Source: Candidatus Omnitrophota bacterium (GTDB taxonomy: Bacteria > Hinthialibacterota > Hinthialibacteria > Hinthialibacterales > JAKPRU01). From it: DNA of 64,000 nt. The notes below the pieces were generated by a model. It ran no database searches. It saw only the letters and a list, made by a program, of their open reading frames with translations, and had not been told where the DNA came from. This document shows, piece after piece, positions 15,715-25,123 of the stretch (position 1 is the first letter of the stretch; each line of letters begins with the position of its first letter). The stretch lies in NCBI GenBank assembly GCA_029570205.1, contig JAKQSI010000021.1, forward strand, positions 58,872 to 122,871. Reading direction: 5' to 3'. A program made the position numbers and the translations under genes.

Positions 15715-16545
15715 TCATTGCTTCTGGTTCTCGCTCTGACGCGGAATCGGTAAATACTCCACGCCGCCCCGTTGCTGCCTCACCGGCTGCGGATACAGCA
15801 TCATGAGTTGGAGCACTTCATTCGGCATGTCGGTAATCACCGGGAGACCAAGCAACCGCGCTTCTTCGGCAGAGATGGGATAATCGTGTGTCCACGTCCC
15901 GGTGGCAAGCTTGGCTGCCAACGCCCGCGCGGCATCCTCTCGCATGTGCCTCTTCAACAGGCTGGTCGCCTCCGCTTCGAGTTGCTGGATGGCCTTGCCC
16001 CCAATGTCCGCCAGAATCAAGGTCTGATCGTCAACCTCGGAGATCGGTTTCTGGTCAACTACTTTGATGAAAGAGGCGGCAGGGTATTGCCCTATTTGCG
16101 GATCAATCGGTCCAAGGACAGAATGTTTACACATGACAATCTCATCCGCAGCCAGTGCGATCAAAGTACCGCCCGACATGGCATAATGCGGAACAAACAC
16201 TGTAACCTTGCTCTTGCGAGATTGAATTGCGCGGGCGATCTGTAGCGCGGCCAGTACCAAGCCGCCCGGCGTTTGCAAGACAATGTCCAGCGGTACGTCT
16301 TCATCGGTCATATAAATGGCGCGCAACACCTCCTCTGAATCATTCACGTCGATATATCGCATTACTGGAAATCCCAACAGACTCATGGTTTCCTGCCGAT
16401 GCACCATGAGAATGACACGCGAGCCGCGCATCTTTTCAATCTGTGCAATCTTGTGCGTGCGCATCGCATCAAGGTAACGCCGTTGCAGCACCGGCTGCAG
16501 GGCCGAGATCATGAAGAAGAGCCAGAAAATGTCCATTGTTCCCAT
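15715..16545 (-). CDS. SDH-family ClpP-fold serine protease, membrane-anchored
   Basis: The 276-residue protein starts with a short hydrophobic segment (DIFWLFFMISALQPVL), then has the serine dehydrogenase proteinase (SDH_sah, PF01972-like) fold. QTPGGLVLAALQIARAI (91-107) forms the oxyanion region, HYAMSGGTLIALAADEIVM contains the probable nucleophile Ser124, and CKHSVLGPIDPQIG follows. Related SppA-like enzymes degrade membrane-associated peptides, and one archaeal member was named for an inferred serine-dehydrogenase link. The ribosome site AAAAGGAGAT is strong. A short coding-looking stretch ends just upstream. The gene is monocistronic as far as visible. Confidence 0.85.
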   Translation of the reverse strand: MGTMDIFWLFFMISALQPVLQRRYLDAMRTHKIAQIEKMRGSRVILMVHRQETMSLLGFPVMRYIDVNDSEEVLRAIYMTDEDVPLDIVLQTPGGLVLAALQIARAIQSRKSKVTVFVPHYAMSGGTLIALAADEIVMCKHSVLGPIDPQIGQYPAASFIKVVDQKPISEVDDQTLILADIGGKAIQQLEAEATSLLKRHMREDAARALAAKLATGTWTHDYPISAEEARLLGLPVITDMPNEVLQLMMLYPQPVRQQRGGVEYLPIPRQSENQKQ

Positions 16546-16559
16546 GGTTTATCTCCTTT

Positions 16560-16685
16560 TTATCTATAACCTCTCGGAAAGAATCCGTAGCGCCCCTCAT
16601 CGGCGTAAAAGCGACGATCAATGCGCACCGGACGTCCGATAAACGGCAAAAGCGCCCAACCGGCAATGCCCCCTGTTCTATCCAC
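16560..16685 (-). pseudogene. Possible 3' remnant or tiny gene upstream of the SDH protease
   Basis: From a GTG at 16685, 41 codons stay open and end TAA 15 bases before the protease start. The product MDRTGGIAGWALLPFIGR followed by PVRIDRRFYADEGRYGFFPRGYR looks protein-like (a membrane-like segment, then a basic/aromatic tail), but the frame is closed by a stop ~20 codons upstream. It may be the end of a lost gene or a real small protein coupled to the protease. No family is recognised. Confidence 0.35.
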
Positions 16686-17035
16686 TCGGAAATTGACCCT
16701 TTTGTCCGTTTAGTTTTTGATACCCCTTGTGATCTTTTACCTGTTATCTTCATCTCTTTCAAGTCGTTTCTTCAGAAAAAAAGATCTATCCCGCATTTCT
16801 CACAAGCCCCTCGGGAGAGGGGGGAGACCGCTTGGATATCGCGAGAATAATCAGGCCAGGGGGCTTCTTGAAGAGATGGGACCGTACAAGTCAGGATAAA
16901 GGGAAAACACCGCACCCAAAATGGGCCGAATGTGGCTTCCCGGTGAGAGCAACGGACAGACTTCGCCTCCGAGGGCGCGTTCAAAAACACAGTAGGAAAG
17001 GGCAGGATACTCCTGCTGCGGTGAAAACAGCGAGA

Positions 17036-17085
17036 CCCTCTGTGCCGACATTCCCTTAGACAACCTCCTGAATTTCCAAACGGAA
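17036..17085 (+). repeat. Dispersed repeat shared with 63863-63924
   Basis: CCCTCTGTGCCGACATTCCC plus TTAGACAACCTCCTG recurs at 63867-63901 with about four mismatches, and both copies are followed within 25 bases by AAACGGA. In the second copy the repeat interrupts an IS3-type transposase start. Apart from the remnant at 16560-16685, the stretch 16686-17202 holds no gene I can support. Confidence 0.7.
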
Positions 17086-17202
17086 CTGTCTCATTGTACT
17101 TCACACATCCCCGCTCATAATCCCGACTTCACATAACCGATTCTATGAAAAATTCGCCGGAAGTTCCGGTTAGAGAGTCGCATACGGGCCGATTCTTTTG
17201 AA

Positions 17203-18975
17203 TTATCCGATACTGGAGAGCCGGAAAAGTTCCTCGCAAGCTCCCAAAATGAACAAATTGTAACAGTCGCAGGTCCGATTGAACTCGCGCGCGATGTCGG
17301 CGGGATCGGGCAGATTGGTGTGGCGGTACATTTCATACAGGAAAAACTCATAAGCCGGCCGGAGCCGGCTGAATGAATCCCGCTGAAGATATTCCCGCCA
17401 TTCCTCCAGGGTATGTCCTTGATCGGCCCACATTTTAAAGTCCAACCAAGACCGGCGGACAGAGTTCAGTTTCTGCACAAGTTCGCTGACAGACGGGCGA
17501 TCCACAGAAATTGGTGGCTTGGCAGGTGTGGGCGAATGTCGGTGTGAGGACCGGATTATTCGTATGGCCTCGGTGAGAGACACCGGACGGGTGTGGGCTT
17601 TGAGAGTTCCGCCCTCGGTGGCATCCAGAATGGTTCGATTATATCGTTCGAACTCCTGCTCCATTAACCTGAGATAGGTCAGGTAAATAGGTGGCGCATA
17701 GACCGGGTTGCCATCCACGCCGGGCAGTTCCACCAATTCGGTTTGTATAGCCTCAGCCAGACCGGGAATCGCGGAAACCGTGGCTTTGTTTGCATCGGCA
17801 GATTGCACCACACGAGTCAGGACGGCAGAAGAAGCGTGGGTTTTTCCGCCCGCGTTCGGGAATGCGAGATCCATCCCGACCAGGACAATCGGATCGCAGC
17901 CGAGATACGCGGCCAGGTTAAATGCCAACTGGCCGGTCATTGCGGCCCGTGGGAGTCCCTCGCCGGGGGACGACAAGCGCAAATGACATAACAGTTGATT
18001 CTCGCCATCATCCAGACAAAGCAAACGCGCTTTTCCCAGGTATCGGCGTGGAATCTCCGAATGAACTTCCGGGTGGAATGCCAGCAGCGTATTGCCCAAG
18101 TCAGGCCAGTCGCGGAAATGCCGTTCATTGAGCGCAGTCGGATCGAATGTGACCAGCATCTGCGGGGAAACACCGGCATTGCGCAGCGGGGTCAGCGCGG
18201 TATCCACTGCAATCACCCATCCAAGATCGCGGGCCTGCTTGAGCAAGGCAATGTTTTTATCCAGCGAGGGTCCCGCGCCGACAACAAAAGCCGGTTCTCC
18301 CGCGCATCGTCCCTTGAGGGAGCGCACAGGTGTCGCGATCAGGATCGCGGGAAGATTCCGAATAACATTGAACAGTGTGCGGCCTTTCTCGTACATCGCC
18401 AAGTCCGCATTCTGACGAAGCAGCAGGAGTTCTTCCTCCAGGGCGGAACGATATTCCGATACATCCGGACCGATCAGGCAGGGTCTAACAGTACCCAGGA
18501 AATACCGGAACGGGTACAGGGTACGTCGAAGTTCTACAGTCGGAACACCGGGGAAAAAATGAACCCGGTGATCTGCGAGAAGTGACATCAATCGGACACG
18601 GCTCAGGACCGCCTTCGCATGGTGGATGTTCTCCTCGAAGATCAGGAGCAGATCAATTCCTCTCTCTGCCTTCTCCCACCAACCCGGCAGATCATCTCCG
18701 GATCCGATGCCGAGCAGGATAGCACGAGGTACGTCAATCTCCCCCAAAACTGGGAGTAACTCCGCAAACCTCTCCCCCAGTCCTGGGGGAGATATAGAGG
18801 GGGTTGAATCTGTCGCCGCGACCGCCGCAAGACTCTCCGCCGCAACGGGGTTTCGTCGCTGGAGGACTGCCAGGTTTTCGCTGAAGACCGTTGTTTCCAC
18901 AGGCGTGACTCCTTCAATGGATCGCCCGATTTTGGCGAAAACCAGGGACCGGCGGAAGGGGGTGAACCGGATCAT
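17203..18975 (-). CDS. Maf/DUF115-like (MptE-like) protein
   Basis: Taking the ATG at 18975, the protein is 590 residues. The core motif PAFVVGAGPSLDKNIALLKQ and later AAYLGCDPIVLVGMDLAFP are hallmarks of the DUF115/MptE-like domain found in Maf motility-accessory proteins. Those are linked to nonulosonate glycosylation of flagellins; no flagellar gene is visible here, so the acceptor may be another surface protein or glycan. The upstream ~51 residues open in the same frame lack family similarity. A palindromic repeat is inserted in the N-terminal region (residues TDSTPSISPPGLGERF). It lies downstream of a GT2 gene on the same strand. Confidence 0.82.
   Translation of the reverse strand: MIRFTPFRRSLVFAKIGRSIEGVTPVETTVFSENLAVLQRRNPVAAESLAAVAATDSTPSISPPGLGERFAELLPVLGEIDVPRAILLGIGSGDDLPGWWEKAERGIDLLLIFEENIHHAKAVLSRVRLMSLLADHRVHFFPGVPTVELRRTLYPFRYFLGTVRPCLIGPDVSEYRSALEEELLLLRQNADLAMYEKGRTLFNVIRNLPAILIATPVRSLKGRCAGEPAFVVGAGPSLDKNIALLKQARDLGWVIAVDTALTPLRNAGVSPQMLVTFDPTALNERHFRDWPDLGNTLLAFHPEVHSEIPRRYLGKARLLCLDDGENQLLCHLRLSSPGEGLPRAAMTGQLAFNLAAYLGCDPIVLVGMDLAFPNAGGKTHASSAVLTRVVQSADANKATVSAIPGLAEAIQTELVELPGVDGNPVYAPPIYLTYLRLMEQEFERYNRTILDATEGGTLKAHTRPVSLTEAIRIIRSSHRHSPTPAKPPISVDRPSVSELVQKLNSVRRSWLDFKMWADQGHTLEEWREYLQRDSFSRLRPAYEFFLYEMYRHTNLPDPADIAREFNRTCDCYNLFILGACEELFRLSSIG
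18770..18812 (-). repeat. Palindromic G/C-rich dispersed repeat, copy B
   Basis: On the - strand the sequence is CAACCCCCTCTATATCTCCC followed by a perfect-looking stem CTCCCCCAG / CTGGGGGAG. It is in frame with the Maf-like gene and encodes STPSISPPGLGERF. It is the most regular of the four copies in the window. Confidence 0.7.
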
Positions 18976-19138
18976 TTCCAGTGTTGGTGGGATGTTGTTA
19001 GATCGAAATTGATCCGTCTGTCCGGTTGCTTTCCGCCCCGCCTCCGCGTAGGCTTTGGGAGTTTCACGCGCTGTATGCTTATATCCTTTTCCCCGCGAAT
19101 ACAGACACGTGCGGTGGAGCCTGCCCACTGTTTGATTC

Positions 19139-20155
19139 TTACACCATCGGTTTCGTCCACCGCCTGATAATAAATCCGCGTACCAGGAAATACGGGGCCT
19201 TCGGCAGGTTGACCAGGTAGGCCAGGATCAACGGGAAAAACTGGTCCCGAAAATTCGTCATCCCGTACCAATTCCATTCCTCCCTCAGAAAAGTCCCCAA
19301 AATGTAACGAATTCCGCAATTCTTCAACAGAAAACGAATCCGGCCCCGGTGGTATTTGTAGTAGTACTTTCGAGAGTTCTTTTCGGTTCCGAATGTCTCA
19401 AAATGGAGAACCACGGAGCAGGGAATATACATCACCTTGTATCCCAGCCTTCGTGCCGAGACCGCAAGATCCAAATCGTCGTAATATAGTTTGAACCCGT
19501 TATCCAATAGCCCGATTGCATCCAACAATTCCCGTCGCACCGCCAAAGAGGCTCCCGTCACATAGTCCACCTCTCTCGGCAAATCGTATTGTGCCAGGTC
19601 GCGTTCCCCATACCCAATGTGGAACGACATGGCGTTCGGTGTGATCACTCCCCCCGCGTGCTGGATCGTGCTGCCGTCCAGGAAAAGTAACTTCGATCCC
19701 GCCACCCCCACGGTCGGATCCGTCAACATCGCAAAAACCAGCGCTTCAATCCAGCCGGGACGCACACAGGTATCCACGTTCAATAGAATCACAATCGAAC
19801 CGTGACTCTGTCGGATGCCGATATTGCATCCCTTGGCAAACCCGTAATTCTTCCGGTTCCCAATAATGGTGACCTGCTGCGCATACGGCTGCGCCAGTTG
19901 CAGCGAATTATCGCTCGATGCGTTATCCACCAGGATAATTTCCTTGTTCGGATAATCGCTCTTGAGAACGGTTTCCAGGCATCGTCGAATAAACATCTGC
20001 CCGTTGTAATTCAGGATAACCACGGAAACAAGCGGAGGATTCTGGAAATAACGCGACCGGCCTCCGGTAACGGGATCCGGGGGGACACCCTCTCCCATGA
20101 CATTTTGATCCACAATCAGGTCGCCGGTATTCGCGCAGGATTCCGGGTCAGGCAT
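19139..20155 (-). CDS. GT2-family glycosyltransferase
   Basis: The 338-residue GT-A protein opens its catalytic domain at PPLVSVVILNYNGQMFIRRC (about 40), followed by EIILVDNASSDNS and LLNVDTCVRPGWIEAL, where the DxD-like acidic pair should bind the metal and nucleotide sugar. YVTGASLAVRRELL and LYYDDLDLAVSARRLG are typical of rhamnosyltransferase-like GT2 enzymes. The C-terminus carries a hydrophobic, basic segment that may contact the membrane. It likely acts on O-antigen or another surface glycan. The following gene on this strand is the Maf-like protein, a sensible partner in glycosylation. Confidence 0.9.
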   Translation of the reverse strand: MPDPESCANTGDLIVDQNVMGEGVPPDPVTGGRSRYFQNPPLVSVVILNYNGQMFIRRCLETVLKSDYPNKEIILVDNASSDNSLQLAQPYAQQVTIIGNRKNYGFAKGCNIGIRQSHGSIVILLNVDTCVRPGWIEALVFAMLTDPTVGVAGSKLLFLDGSTIQHAGGVITPNAMSFHIGYGERDLAQYDLPREVDYVTGASLAVRRELLDAIGLLDNGFKLYYDDLDLAVSARRLGYKVMYIPCSVVLHFETFGTEKNSRKYYYKYHRGRIRFLLKNCGIRYILGTFLREEWNWYGMTNFRDQFFPLILAYLVNLPKAPYFLVRGFIIRRWTKPMV

Positions 20156-20237
20156 GAATGATACTCTTATGATTCAGATTTGCCTCGCGTTCGGTTGGCT
20201 CTTTAGTTTGACAGGCAGGGCAGGGAAATGGTAGTGT

Positions 20238-21326
20238 TCAGCCTTGGGACGGCGCCTCGATCTCGTGTGCGCGCCGCCTTCCCCCTCCTGTCTTGCCCGA
20301 TTCCACCGCCTTGTATTCGATCAAAGCGCTCGGACGTGCGAACACCATCTGGCCGGATGCTGTTTGAATAATAGAAGAAACCTCCACCTCGATCGTCTGT
20401 CCGATCCATCCCCGACCTTTCTCTACAACGACCATCGTCCCATCCTCAAGATATCCAATCCCCTGGTTTTCCTCTTTGCCCTCGCGCACCAGGGCGACAT
20501 CCAAGCGTTCTCCCGGAAGAATCGCCCGCTTAAGAGACAAAGACAATTGATTGATATTAACTACCTTAATTTGCTCAATTTCCGCAAGCTTACTTAAGTT
20601 GAAATCTACGGTATATACCACACCGTTGTGCTGCTTTGCCAAGTCCAGCAGCTTACGGTCCACAGTATCTGTTCCGGGAGAATCGATCGCGAGGATCTCC
20701 AGGTCAATATGCGGATTGCTCCGGAGGTTCTCCAGAATCTCCAGTCCCCGTCGTCCCTTACTGCGCTTTTGGTGATTGGTGGAATCGGACAACGCCTGAA
20801 GCTCCTCCGTGACGAACTTCGGAACCACAAACAGTCCTTCCAAAAACCCGGTTCTTGCCATGTCGGCGATGCGCCCATCGATCAGGACGGACGTGTCGAT
20901 GAACTTCGCTCCCAGAAGACGCCGTTCGTCCGGTGTCACAAACTTCGATACGGTAAAATCCAGACGATGGGCCGAACGCAAACCCACTACCCCTCCGAAA
21001 TATCCCATTAAAAGGTGCAATCCGATTTGCAGCGGCGCGCGGATATCATCCGGAATGACATCGGACAACGGCATCAAAATCAGCGCCGATATGGACAAGC
21101 CGCACACCAGCCCAAACAATCCCATAATCAACTGCTGAGTGAAAAGGACCTTGATACGACTCTCAATATAAACCAGAACAATGGGCAACATGAATGCGAA
21201 GGGAAGGATCAGGATATAATCCCCCGGCAGGAAATACTCAAAAGATTGTCGCAGATAGACATAGGTCAAGTAACAGCTCAGCAGAATGAAAGTCGCGCGA
21301 AGAATGCGTAAATATGGGTCTTTCAT
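20238..21326 (-). CDS. YacL-like PIN-TRAM membrane protein
   Basis: The 362-residue protein has four membrane helices (about 8-110), then a PIN nuclease-like domain (about 138-262) with acidic residues in FIDTSVLIDGRI (D144, D150) and near VYTVDFNLSK, and a TRAM domain (about 270-335) likely to bind RNA. This arrangement matches Bacillus YacL, whose gene also lies near radA, as it does here. Function is unproven; a membrane-tethered RNase is the usual guess. It is 24 bp downstream of radA and probably cotranscribed. Confidence 0.92.
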   Translation of the reverse strand: MKDPYLRILRATFILLSCYLTYVYLRQSFEYFLPGDYILILPFAFMLPIVLVYIESRIKVLFTQQLIMGLFGLVCGLSISALILMPLSDVIPDDIRAPLQIGLHLLMGYFGGVVGLRSAHRLDFTVSKFVTPDERRLLGAKFIDTSVLIDGRIADMARTGFLEGLFVVPKFVTEELQALSDSTNHQKRSKGRRGLEILENLRSNPHIDLEILAIDSPGTDTVDRKLLDLAKQHNGVVYTVDFNLSKLAEIEQIKVVNINQLSLSLKRAILPGERLDVALVREGKEENQGIGYLEDGTMVVVEKGRGWIGQTIEVEVSSIIQTASGQMVFARPSALIEYKAVESGKTGGGRRRAHEIEAPSQG

Positions 21327-21350
21327 TATCGCAACAACCGTCTGACCGAT

Positions 21351-22748
21351 TCAGGCCGTACCACCCTCCCAGTGAAATATCCTCTCGATCGCTTCTGTCA
21401 CAGATTCTACCCCCGTACACTGCGCCTGCGCAATCTGAGCCAACTGGATTTCCCGCAGATTGGCCGACGGTACAATCGGGTGAATAAATCCCAACTGACA
21501 GGCCTCCGCGACCCGTTGTTCTGCGCCCTTCACACCGCGAATCTCCCCGCTCAACCCCATTTCACCAAACACCACCGTTCGCGCGGGCAACGCCTGGTCT
21601 CGATCACTGGAAACAATAGCCATGCCCACTGCAAGATCCGCCGATGGTTCATCCAAATGAATACCCCCAGTCACATTCATAAAAACATCTTTTGTCCCAA
21701 AGGGAATTCCCAGACGCTTTTCAAGCACAGCCAGAATCATCGCCAAACGAGTGGGATCCGCGCCGGAGCAGGTGCGTCTTGGAATACCATACCCATGAAA
21801 CCGTGTCACCAACGCCTGGACTTCGATCAGCAAAGGACGATTCCCTTGCAGTGTCACAGTCACAAGTGAACCCGCTGGTTTATTAAACCCCTCGCCAAGG
21901 AACGCCATGGAGGCGTTACTGACCTCCTGAAGCCCCCGGCCGGTCATTTCGAAAACTCCAATCTCATGCGTCGAACCGAAACGATTTTTGGTCACGCGAA
22001 GAATCCGGTAGGTATAATGCTGGTCTCCCTCGAAATACAGCACCGCATCCACCAGGTGTTCCATCACCTTCGGTCCCGCAATGCTTCCGTCTTTGGTGAC
22101 CTGTCCCACCAGAATAATCGGAATGCCCGTCTCTTTTGCCGTGCGGATCAGCAATGCAGAGCAGTCTCGAACCTGTCCCACACTTCCCGGCGCGGCGCTC
22201 AACTCGCTCCAATAGGTCGTTTGAATCGAATCTACAACAGCCAGGTACGGGCGAACCTCGCGGATTGTCGCAAGGATCTCCTCAACGCGGGTCTCCGCTT
22301 TTACCAGTAGATTCTCCGAATGTGCGCCGATCCGGTCCGCGCGAAGTTTGATTTGCGAAAGTGATTCCTCGCCCGTCGCATAAAGCACATGCCCGCTGTT
22401 GCGGGCGATTCCCTCGCACATTTGAAGAAGCAATGTGGATTTTCCGATCCCCGGCTCTCCGCCCAAAAGCAGCGTCGCTCCGGGCAGAATCCCCCCGCTG
22501 AGCGCACGATCCACTTCATTCAGTCCCGTAGACAGATGGCCGATTTGATTGTCGGTGATATGCGTCAGAGGAACAGGAGAAACACCCATCCCGCCCAGTG
22601 ACGACAAAACCGCCCCGCGAGTGCCGGGATGTTCTTCTACAACCTCTTCCGACGCCGTGTTCCATTCGCCACACTGCGGGCACCGACCGAACCACTTCGG
22701 TTGGGTGTTTCCGCAGGCTGCACAGGCATAAACAGTTCGACGTTTCAT
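21351..22748 (-). CDS. radA: DNA repair protein RadA
   Basis: Full-length (465 residues) RadA, a RecA-like branch-migration helicase. It has an N-terminal zinc finger (C9, C12, C23, C26 in YACAACGNTQPKWFGRCPQCG), Walker A GEPGIGKST (97-105), the diagnostic KNRFG motif, and a C-terminal Lon-protease-like domain (MNVTGGIHLDEPSADLAVGMAI). The variable linker after the zinc finger contains LGGMGVSPVPL, encoded by a short G/C-rich near-palindrome. It is the first gene of a radA-yacL-like unit. Confidence 0.97.
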   Translation of the reverse strand: MKRRTVYACAACGNTQPKWFGRCPQCGEWNTASEEVVEEHPGTRGAVLSSLGGMGVSPVPLTHITDNQIGHLSTGLNEVDRALSGGILPGATLLLGGEPGIGKSTLLLQMCEGIARNSGHVLYATGEESLSQIKLRADRIGAHSENLLVKAETRVEEILATIREVRPYLAVVDSIQTTYWSELSAAPGSVGQVRDCSALLIRTAKETGIPIILVGQVTKDGSIAGPKVMEHLVDAVLYFEGDQHYTYRILRVTKNRFGSTHEIGVFEMTGRGLQEVSNASMAFLGEGFNKPAGSLVTVTLQGNRPLLIEVQALVTRFHGYGIPRRTCSGADPTRLAMILAVLEKRLGIPFGTKDVFMNVTGGIHLDEPSADLAVGMAIVSSDRDQALPARTVVFGEMGLSGEIRGVKGAEQRVAEACQLGFIHPIVPSANLREIQLAQIAQAQCTGVESVTEAIERIFHWEGGTA

Positions 22749-22844
22749 CTTCAGGCAAAACAGAAATTCTCCGGGGAGTATGCTCCGCCAGGATGGAAAC
22801 TACCCACAGTTCTCCCTTTCCCTCTGGCAATCCACATGGGTCCT

Positions 22845-22913
22845 GTACGTCCCATTCGTCCCATCCTCTCCCTCATCTTTTTCCATCCCCTTCATTTCAT
22901 CCTTCATAATCTC
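22845..22913 (-). repeat. ATTGGTCCC/ATTCGTCCC-type array
   Basis: The + strand reads GTCCTGTACGTCCCATTCGTCCCATCCTC, then pyrimidine-rich CATCTTTTTCCATCCCCTTC. In the gene direction it begins directly at the stop codon of the GH57 gene and extends toward radA. It belongs to the same array type as those at 12160, 14285, 26836 and 32720. Confidence 0.55.
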
Positions 22914-25028
22914 TCAAACAAACCACCGCCGCAGGTGCAGGTGAGGCCCCGGCAGAGGAATCGACAGCAATCCTTCCTCCGGGCAGCGTTCGATGATCTC
23001 CCCGTTCTCCAGCAGTTCCAGAGCAAACTCGAGCGTCGTCGCGCGTACTGCACGGTCCGGCGCGGTCAGGATGCTCGTCAGATCAACAAAAATCTGGAGG
23101 GTCTTGTCCATCCGGTACAGTTTCACGCCGTATTGATCCTCGGTCAGATCGATATCGCATTCCACCGGCGAGGCGCAAATCAAACGTATGGAACATCGCC
23201 CCAGTGCGAACGCATGAGCCAGGCGGGAACTGATGCGCAAACGTATGGCGAGGCCGTCCTCGGTCGCCCCGTAAAGACATTCGGACATCTCATAACTGGT
23301 GCGGTGCATGGTTCTGCCGGACCTCCCCGGCAGGTATTCGCTCGTCCCGGCCCATTCGAAAAAACTCGTTCCTTTGGGATTGGGACGACGGAACAAACGG
23401 CCTCCCAGAGAGGGGGCCACCAAGCCCTTTACGCGAATCGGTTTCTCCAGGCGAGTGGGAGGATCTTGGCCCAATAACTGGTAGACCGCTTGAAGACGGT
23501 TGCGGAAAATCCGGTCGAAAATATGCGCGTGAACGCATGGGTGGTCATCTCCGTACCACCAGAACCAATCGCTGGCCTCTGCGCGATAAATGTGTTCCCA
23601 GGCTTCGGCGCGACGTTTCTCATCCAGGCGTCCCCGCTCGCGTATCAGCGCTTCCCGTGTCTGTCGAAGACAATCCCAGGCGATATTGTCCTCGTCCCCA
23701 CCGATCCAGACCCGGAAATTCCGATTGATCCAGGATGCCGGAAACAAGTCCGTAATTGTATCCTCCGGCGGAAGAAGCTCCAGCGCCTCGCTTACCGTGC
23801 AGCACCGGACCTCAGGATCGCATGTCAGGCGGGAGTACAACGCATCCAGAAACGCAAGACCGTCGTCAGGATAGTATTCCCAGCAGTTCTCCCCATCCAG
23901 GATCACCGGAACCAGGCTGAGGCTTTGTTGCTGATCCGCGATGGCATGGACACGCAACAGAAAATCATCCACCGCGCGTTCCGCCGGAAATCGCGAATAT
24001 TCGAATCCGATCAGGTCCGACAGTTTGTGATCCCGAAAAATCAGCGTAATCGTCCCGGAGGGCGTCTCTACAGCATAGGGTCGATAAAGGTTCTGCGGAC
24101 GTTTCCCTCCTTTCAATTTTGAAGCAAACAATATCGCCTCATCCGTTGCCGCCCATTCGATGCCCGCCTCTGCCAGAATGCCCAGCGCTTCCTGCGACAC
24201 CGAACCCTCCGCCGGCCACATCCCACGCGGAGGACGTCCGAATTCCTGCCCGTATTGACGCATCGCGCGTGCGACTTGTTCCCGCGCGTCTTCCGGGGCA
24301 CGAAACGGCGGGCTGGGCAGACGGTCTTCCGGCTGGCTCAATCGCGCAATATTCGAATCACACAGCAACGGCACGATCGGATGAAAAAATGGTGTCGTCG
24401 TCACTTCCAGAACCCCCGACTCCTGAAACCGACGATGCGCAGGGACCACTTCGGCTATCAGGCGCTGATGTTCTGTCAGCACAATCTTCTTTTCTTCCTC
24501 AGTAAAGTTCTTTCCTTTCTCGATGAGAACCCCCAGCGGACTCTCAGGATGCATCCGGAAAATCGGGTCGATCCAAACCAGGTTGAACCAGACCTGCAAA
24601 TCCCGGTATTCCTGAGGGGTGAATTCCGCCAGGCACCGTTCCAGGGAGTTCTTGCGTCGCTGCCACAGATTCTTATACGGGCGGTGGGGACGAATCATCC
24701 ACTGCTCATTGGCATCGAAAAAATTTGTCAGGAGATATCGTTTCTCACTGTCGGTCAGGTCCTCGGCGGGTTTCCAGGACAGCCGCCAGGCCGTATCAGT
24801 CAGGCTTCCATCTTCATATCCGTGAATCTGCTCGATCAGGCTGGGAACCAGGTTGATTGTCTGATGGACCTTTGGATATCGGCCCCCGAGCATAGCCATA
24901 TCCACATAGTCCTTGGTGCAATGAAGCCGCACCCAGGGCAGAACCAGCTCTCCAGCCTCCGGGTCGTAATAGGGCGGCTGATGCTGATGCCAGAACAAAC
25001 AAAGAAGAATTCGTGGGCTTGCCGACAT
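22914..25028 (-). CDS. GH57-family alpha-glucan-active glycoside hydrolase
   Basis: The 704-residue protein has the conserved GH57 regions: HQHQPPY (14-20), GMWPAEGSVS with the probable nucleophile E274, FRDHKLSDLIG with the probable acid/base Asp338, and DGENCWEYYPDDG (378-390). A beta-rich C-terminal domain follows. GH57 includes amylopullulanases, 4-alpha-glucanotransferases and branching enzymes; the exact activity cannot be read here. There is no signal peptide, so it acts in the cytoplasm. It lies 95 bp after glgA on the same strand, which suggests a role in glycogen or maltodextrin turnover. Confidence 0.88.
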   Translation of the reverse strand: MSASPRILLCLFWHQHQPPYYDPEAGELVLPWVRLHCTKDYVDMAMLGGRYPKVHQTINLVPSLIEQIHGYEDGSLTDTAWRLSWKPAEDLTDSEKRYLLTNFFDANEQWMIRPHRPYKNLWQRRKNSLERCLAEFTPQEYRDLQVWFNLVWIDPIFRMHPESPLGVLIEKGKNFTEEEKKIVLTEHQRLIAEVVPAHRRFQESGVLEVTTTPFFHPIVPLLCDSNIARLSQPEDRLPSPPFRAPEDAREQVARAMRQYGQEFGRPPRGMWPAEGSVSQEALGILAEAGIEWAATDEAILFASKLKGGKRPQNLYRPYAVETPSGTITLIFRDHKLSDLIGFEYSRFPAERAVDDFLLRVHAIADQQQSLSLVPVILDGENCWEYYPDDGLAFLDALYSRLTCDPEVRCCTVSEALELLPPEDTITDLFPASWINRNFRVWIGGDEDNIAWDCLRQTREALIRERGRLDEKRRAEAWEHIYRAEASDWFWWYGDDHPCVHAHIFDRIFRNRLQAVYQLLGQDPPTRLEKPIRVKGLVAPSLGGRLFRRPNPKGTSFFEWAGTSEYLPGRSGRTMHRTSYEMSECLYGATEDGLAIRLRISSRLAHAFALGRCSIRLICASPVECDIDLTEDQYGVKLYRMDKTLQIFVDLTSILTAPDRAVRATTLEFALELLENGEIIERCPEEGLLSIPLPGPHLHLRRWFV

Positions 25029-25123
25029 ACAACGTCACCTTATTCCGCCTTGTTTTCAAGTTATAGGGGTCTTCTCCCTCTCCCTCCAGGATGGGCGCTG
25101 AGGGAAAAAGCAAACCGGACAAA

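Noticed and set aside
16772-17104. A 110-codon - strand frame between the protease and the Maf-like gene.
   Set aside because: It runs through a dispersed repeat, is Cys/Arg-rich without a domain, and has no start signal.
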